Source of the DNA: a bacterium
GTDB lineage: Bacteria; Krumholzibacteriota; Krumholzibacteriia; Krumholzibacteriales; WJIX01
DNA: 7,156 nucleotides
Direction of reading: 5' to 3'
Assembly (NCBI GenBank): GCA_021160845.1
Contig: JAGHBT010000166.1
Span: 1 to 7,156, forward strand
Positions 4,327-7,156 of the stretch are shown piece by piece (within the stretch, counting starts at the first letter, position 1; each line of letters begins with the position of its first letter). The notes beneath the pieces are model-generated. The model had not been told where the DNA came from, ran no database searches, and worked only from the letters and a program-made list of their open reading frames with translations. Position numbers and translations under genes: made by a program.

Positions 4327-7156
4327 TCATAACTCCCGGCCGAAATAGGCAACAAGCCGGCCCTGCGTCGCTGAGGATCTCGTTCCGACCACTATATCGG
4401 GCCTGCTGTCCTTATTGAAATCGGCTACATCTATTGAGATAATCTCTCCCGACGCGGTCTGGTTAATCTTTGTCCCGTTCATAGGAAGAGTTCCGTATGT
4501 GGGAAGTACATAGACATCCCCCGTGTAAAGTGACGAACTTCTCGTCCCGTAGGCAATATCAGGAAATACATCGTTGTTCACATTGAGTATAGCAAGGCTG
4601 AGCGCCTCACCGTCCGTGATGACGTAATCGTCTGGCATGTTTGCCGTCACATCCGGCGGGAAAATGTAACCCGTGGTGTCAGGGACGCCAAAAGTGCCGC
4701 CATCGTTCAGCCAGAGTAGAATTTCACCCTCGTTTGCCTTCGTGTTAACAGCTACCACAATATCAGGATCACCATTGCTGTCCTCCATCATATCGAGGAC
4801 CTTCAAATCGTTTACCGCCCCGAAAGATATGTATCGTGAAGTCCAGGCGAAGTTGCCGGAGGCATACCCGATATTTATGTAAACATCAATATACCCCGTA
4901 TAGCTCGATGTATGGGAACCGATCACTATATCCATGTCCCCATCTCCATCTATGTCTCCAGTGTCGATCGCCCAAATTTCGCCCAGAGGGTAGTTGTCAA
5001 CAGGCCCCGCGTCAGTCTTGTAACGCCAATTACTGAACAAGCCTCCACCCGATCCTTCAAAGGTCTCGAATGCTCCAGCAGTGCCGATAGGCGATTTTAG
5101 ACCGACAACCAAGTCGATATTCCCATCCCTGTCTAAATCAGCCAAGCTGTTGTCCATGACCTCATTTAACCCGCTCGTGTAGTAAGCCACATCCGGCCCG
5201 GTACCAAGCACACCACCGCCGGCGGTGACCCATATCTGCAGATTCTTCTCCGTGGCGTTGTCCAGACCGCTCAAGACATCGGGCGTCCCGTCACCCGAGA
5301 AATCGTAGGAACCCATCGCATTGATGTTATCTCCGGCGTCTCGTCTGTAATCAGGCGCCGAATTAAACAGCTCGCTTACCGGGGTAGTTGAGTTTTCCCA
5401 ATCGTTGAAAAAGATGAGCATGTTTCCCACGCCGCCGACCAACGCCGTGCCGAGAATGATATCTACATCACTTTTGTCGTCCTCTTTTAGGTTAGCCGTG
5501 CAAACCGACAATACCCGTTCAGTGTTGGAAATATGTATCTCTACAAAATTCTGGGTATTCTGGAGGATGTCCCCAAAATCCCTCGTCACCGTTGTATCCA
5601 CAGCAATCACGATGCCGGAATACGTATTGACCGTGGAAGATGTATAGCCGGCAGCGTCCCTCTCCACAACGGAGTATATGCCAGGCGTTAGACTGAACTT
5701 GTAATAACCCTTTGCACTGGTCTGGGTGCTGTCCCCGTTCGACACTACAATCATCACATTCGGGATTTTCTCCTCCAAAGAGTTTCTAATTCCATCTTCA
5801 TTCTCGTCCAGGTAAACATACCCCTCGAGTGTTCCATAAACCTCCCCGGCGTAGTCGCCAAAATCGACGACTACCGTGTCGTCCTGATTGATGATATTGG
5901 CAGTACCTGAGTTCGAAGTCGTCGACGAGTAATTAATCGGATCGGTCTCAACTACAGTATAGGCTCCCTGACTGACGGCGATTGAGTACCGGCCGTTGAT
6001 GTCGGTCATAACCTCAGTCCCGTCATCCAGCGAAATCACCACATTATTTATGCCCTTCTCGCTTAGGGCCTTAACTCCATCCTTGTTCTCGTCCTCGTAT
6101 ACAACACCGCATATCACTCCGTTCGGCGCGCTTGAGACGTCGCCGAAGTTGACCACCTTGACCATTCCCGATGTCAGAGTAATCGAAACTAGGTTGGCGG
6201 TAGTCGAAGTATAGCCGGGAGGATCAACCTCCTGAACTGAATAGCTGCCCGCCGGTAGTGGAACAAAGAATGTCCCAAAATGATCTGATAGAACACTGCG
6301 TCCCTGACCGGCCAGGGTTATTTTAACGCCCGGAATGCCCGATTCGCCCGGATCGATAACCCCATCGGTGTTCACGTCATGGAACACCCTACCTCTAATC
6401 ATCGCGCTGGTGAGGCTGGTGTTCCTTATATATACCTCCGATGGCATAGTTACATTAAGGAATCCGCCGTTAGTCTCGTACCTTTTATCGTACTTGCTCG
6501 ATTCGGCAATCGTCGTGATTCTGACACGACGAATTTCGTCGAGCAAATTCTGCGGCATCTCTGTAACGGCAAGTTTCTCTCCGTCATTAAGCTTGCCGTT
6601 GTTATCCGTGTCACCCCATAGTATATCGTCCGTTGTAGGGTCTTCATCGTGGTCATAGTAATATTGGAAGAGAGGATCAGGCACCATCCATGTGGCCGAG
6701 AGGTTAGGACCACGAAGCTTGGCAATATTATACTCCCTCACAACATTCGAACCACTGCCATCATAGCCGTAAACATATTTTTTAAGTATAAAGAGATTGT
6801 TGTTTGCTCCATTCTCCTCGGGATCGTCGCCCCTGTCGTTAGCTTTTATCATACCATCTCCCGACGAATCGAGTGTAAACACAATCGTTTCGGCGTCCGA
6901 CTGGTAGTCGGAGCTTGGACTGTAGATCGTTGTCCCGCTCGCCGGCACAGTGTTGGGTAAGACATTTTTGTTAATCGCCGTTAGGGGTGTCTGACCACTG
7001 ATTGTCTGCCCGTTATCAATATCGGCGTTTATCACCACTTGGTAAGGGGCGGCGTGTACTATCGGCATCTGGCCCCTGAAATAATCAGTTTGTGAGCCAG
7101 CCTGTCGTATATCATCAGTGATTACGTCAAGAGCCACACGAACGTTCTGCTGAGCC
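4327..7156 (-). CDS. pilW: PilW-family minor pilin fused to three SdrD-B-like domains and a seven-unit FG-GAP propeller (5' end outside window)
   Basis: Predicted type IV pilus minor pilin carrying a large extracellular extension. The frame is open to the window edge; numbering here takes the GTG at 7137 as residue 1. Six more residues (AQQNVR) are visible upstream and run into VALDVITDDIRQAG, the sequence that follows the hydrophobic helix in PilW proteins. GTG 7137 is therefore not the true start, and the prepilin signal and helix lie beyond 7156. Regions: pilin-like body about 1-240, with EF-hand-like loops at 90-101 and 176-187; three SdrD-B/Cna-B-like domains at 247-333, 342-428 and 437-523; seven FG-GAP/VCBS-like units at 541-936. 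Only two cysteines are visible (343 and 546). The TGA stop is 33 bases before the PilX-family gene, so co-transcription is likely. A usual PilW has roughly 250-400 residues, so this chain of over 940 is far oversized. The family call is confident; an adhesive or tip role is inference. Confidence 0.9.
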   Translation of the reverse strand, partial: AQQNVRVALDVITDDIRQAGSQTDYFRGQMPIVHAAPYQVVINADIDNGQTISGQTPLTAINKNVLPNTVPASGTTIYSPSSDYQSDAETIVFTLDSSGDGMIKANDRGDDPEENGANNNLFILKKYVYGYDGSGSNVVREYNIAKLRGPNLSATWMVPDPLFQYYYDHDEDPTTDDILWGDTDNNGKLNDGEKLAVTEMPQNLLDEIRRVRITTIAESSKYDKRYETNGGFLNVTMPSEVYIRNTSLTSAMIRGRVFHDVNTDGVIDPGESGIPGVKITLAGQGRSVLSDHFGTFFVPLPAGSYSVQEVDPPGYTSTTANLVSITLTSGMVKVVNFGDVSSAPNGVICGVVYEDENKDGVKALSEKGINNVVISLDDGTEVMTDINGRYSIAVSQGAYTVVETDPINYSSTTSNSGTANIINQDDTVVVDFGDYAGEVYGTLEGYVYLDENEDGIRNSLEEKIPNVMIVVSNGDSTQTSAKGYYKFSLTPGIYSVVERDAAGYTSSTVNTYSGIVIAVDTTVTRDFGDILQNTQNFVEIHISNTERVLSVCTANLKEDDKSDVDIILGTALVGGVGNMLIFFNDWENSTTPVSELFNSAPDYRRDAGDNINAMGSYDFSGDGTPDVLSGLDNATEKNLQIWVTAGGGVLGTGPDVAYYTSGLNEVMDNSLADLDRDGNIDLVVGLKSPIGTAGAFETFEGSGGGLFSNWRYKTDAGPVDNYPLGEIWAIDTGDIDGDGDMDIVIGSHTSSYTGYIDVYINIGYASGNFAWTSRYISFGAVNDLKVLDMMEDSNGDPDIVVAVNTKANEGEILLWLNDGGTFGVPDTTGYIFPPDVTANMPDDYVITDGEALSLAILNVNNDVFPDIAYGTRSSSLYTGDVYVLPTYGTLPMNGTKINQTASGEIISIDVADFNKDSRPDIVVGTRSSATQGRLVAYFGREL
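4330..5517 (-). repeat. Seven FG-GAP/VCBS-type beta-propeller units (within the PilW-family gene)
   Basis: Seven units share the pattern acidic loop, then D[IVL]xxG, then strands ending in a V/I-x-V/I-Y/F segment. The D[IVL]xxG cores fall at residues 559, 620, 675, 736, 792 (DIVVA), 860 and 914, spaced 54 to 68 residues. The loops of units 3 and 4 (DLDRDGNID and DIDGDGDMD) are canonical calcium-binding FG-GAP loops. Unit 2 (DFSGDGTPD) and unit 7 (DFNKDSRPD) are close to it; units 1 and 6 are degenerate. Seven units match the seven blades of integrin-alpha-type propellers, and the protein ends just after the last unit. The ligand cannot be read from sequence. Confidence 0.85.
5569..6399 (-). 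repeat. Three tandem SdrD-B/Cna-B-like domains, 95-residue period (within the PilW-family gene)
   Basis: Each unit opens with a short strand and an EF-hand-like loop (DVNTDGVIDPGE, DENKDGVKALSE, DENEDGIRNSLE), continues with a beta-sandwich pattern and a GYTSTT, NYSSTT or GYTSST motif, and ends in NFGD or DFGD. The loop aspartates (residues 254, 349 and 444) and the closing FGD motifs are all exactly 95 residues apart. Loop positions 1, 3, 5 and 12 keep D, N, D and E in all three copies. SdrD B domains of staphylococcal surface proteins bind calcium through such loops and act as rigid spacers. A stalk role here is inferred from that and from the position between the pilin body and the propeller. 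Confidence 0.85.
6577..6612 (-). other. EF-hand/dockerin-like calcium loop in the PilW body
   Basis: Residues 176-187 read DTDNNGKLNDGE. This matches the 12-residue EF-hand loop at position 1 (D), 3 (D), 5 (N), 6 (G), 8 (L) and 12 (E). A second, weaker loop lies at residues 90-101 (DSSGDGMIKAND; bases 6835-6870), ending in D instead of E. Calcium binding is inferred from the pattern only. Confidence 0.6.

Noticed and set aside
3929..4348. Plus-strand 139-codon open frame
   Set aside because: It overlaps the PilX N-terminus and the PilW end in antisense. Its translation has no recognisable domain.
5569..6399. CRISPR array or nucleotide-level tandem repeat
   Set aside because: The repeats are protein domains that have diverged strongly at DNA level. 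There are no short identical repeats with spacers.

Overview
All protein genes in this window lie on the minus strand, so the DNA reads biologically from base 7156 down to base 1. There are two modules separated by one 276-base gap. The first (7156 to 3031) is the end of a type IV pilus minor-pilin cluster: a very large PilW-family protein that enters from outside the window, then a PilX-family protein 33 bases later. The second (2754 to 1) is a MacAB/Lol-type export operon: a periplasmic adaptor (membrane fusion protein), a complete FtsX/MacB-type permease, and the first 120 codons of a paralogous permease that leaves the window.

The organism is a diderm (Gram-negative type) bacterium, because an adaptor of this class bridges an inner-membrane transporter to the periplasm and outer membrane. 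No gene fixes the phylum. The mix of PilW/PilX pseudopilins carrying surface domains and paired unfused MacB-type permeases suggests to me an environmental lineage of the FCB/candidate-phylum kind (Zixibacteria, Latescibacteria, KSB1 and similar) or a deltaproteobacterial relative. This is an impression, not a demonstration.

The most unusual object is the PilW-family protein. After a pilin-like body of about 240 residues come three SdrD-B/Cna-B-like domains in exact 95-residue register, each opening with an EF-hand-like calcium loop. They are followed by seven FG-GAP/VCBS-type units that should close into a seven-bladed beta-propeller. The protein therefore looks like a pilin anchor, a calcium-stiffened stalk and a propeller head in one chain, reminiscent of what PilY1 supplies as a separate protein elsewhere. 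No PilY1 gene follows PilX here. PilX itself ends in an 18-residue solenoid repeat and carries a Cys/His cluster.

The gap between the modules (2755-3030) holds no gene. It contains two tandem 12-bp hairpins that pair fully, with G-U wobbles, only in RNA made from the minus strand. Neither has a convincing U-tract. The export operon starts with a GTG codon behind a good ribosome binding site, and its first codons include A-runs of 8 and 9.
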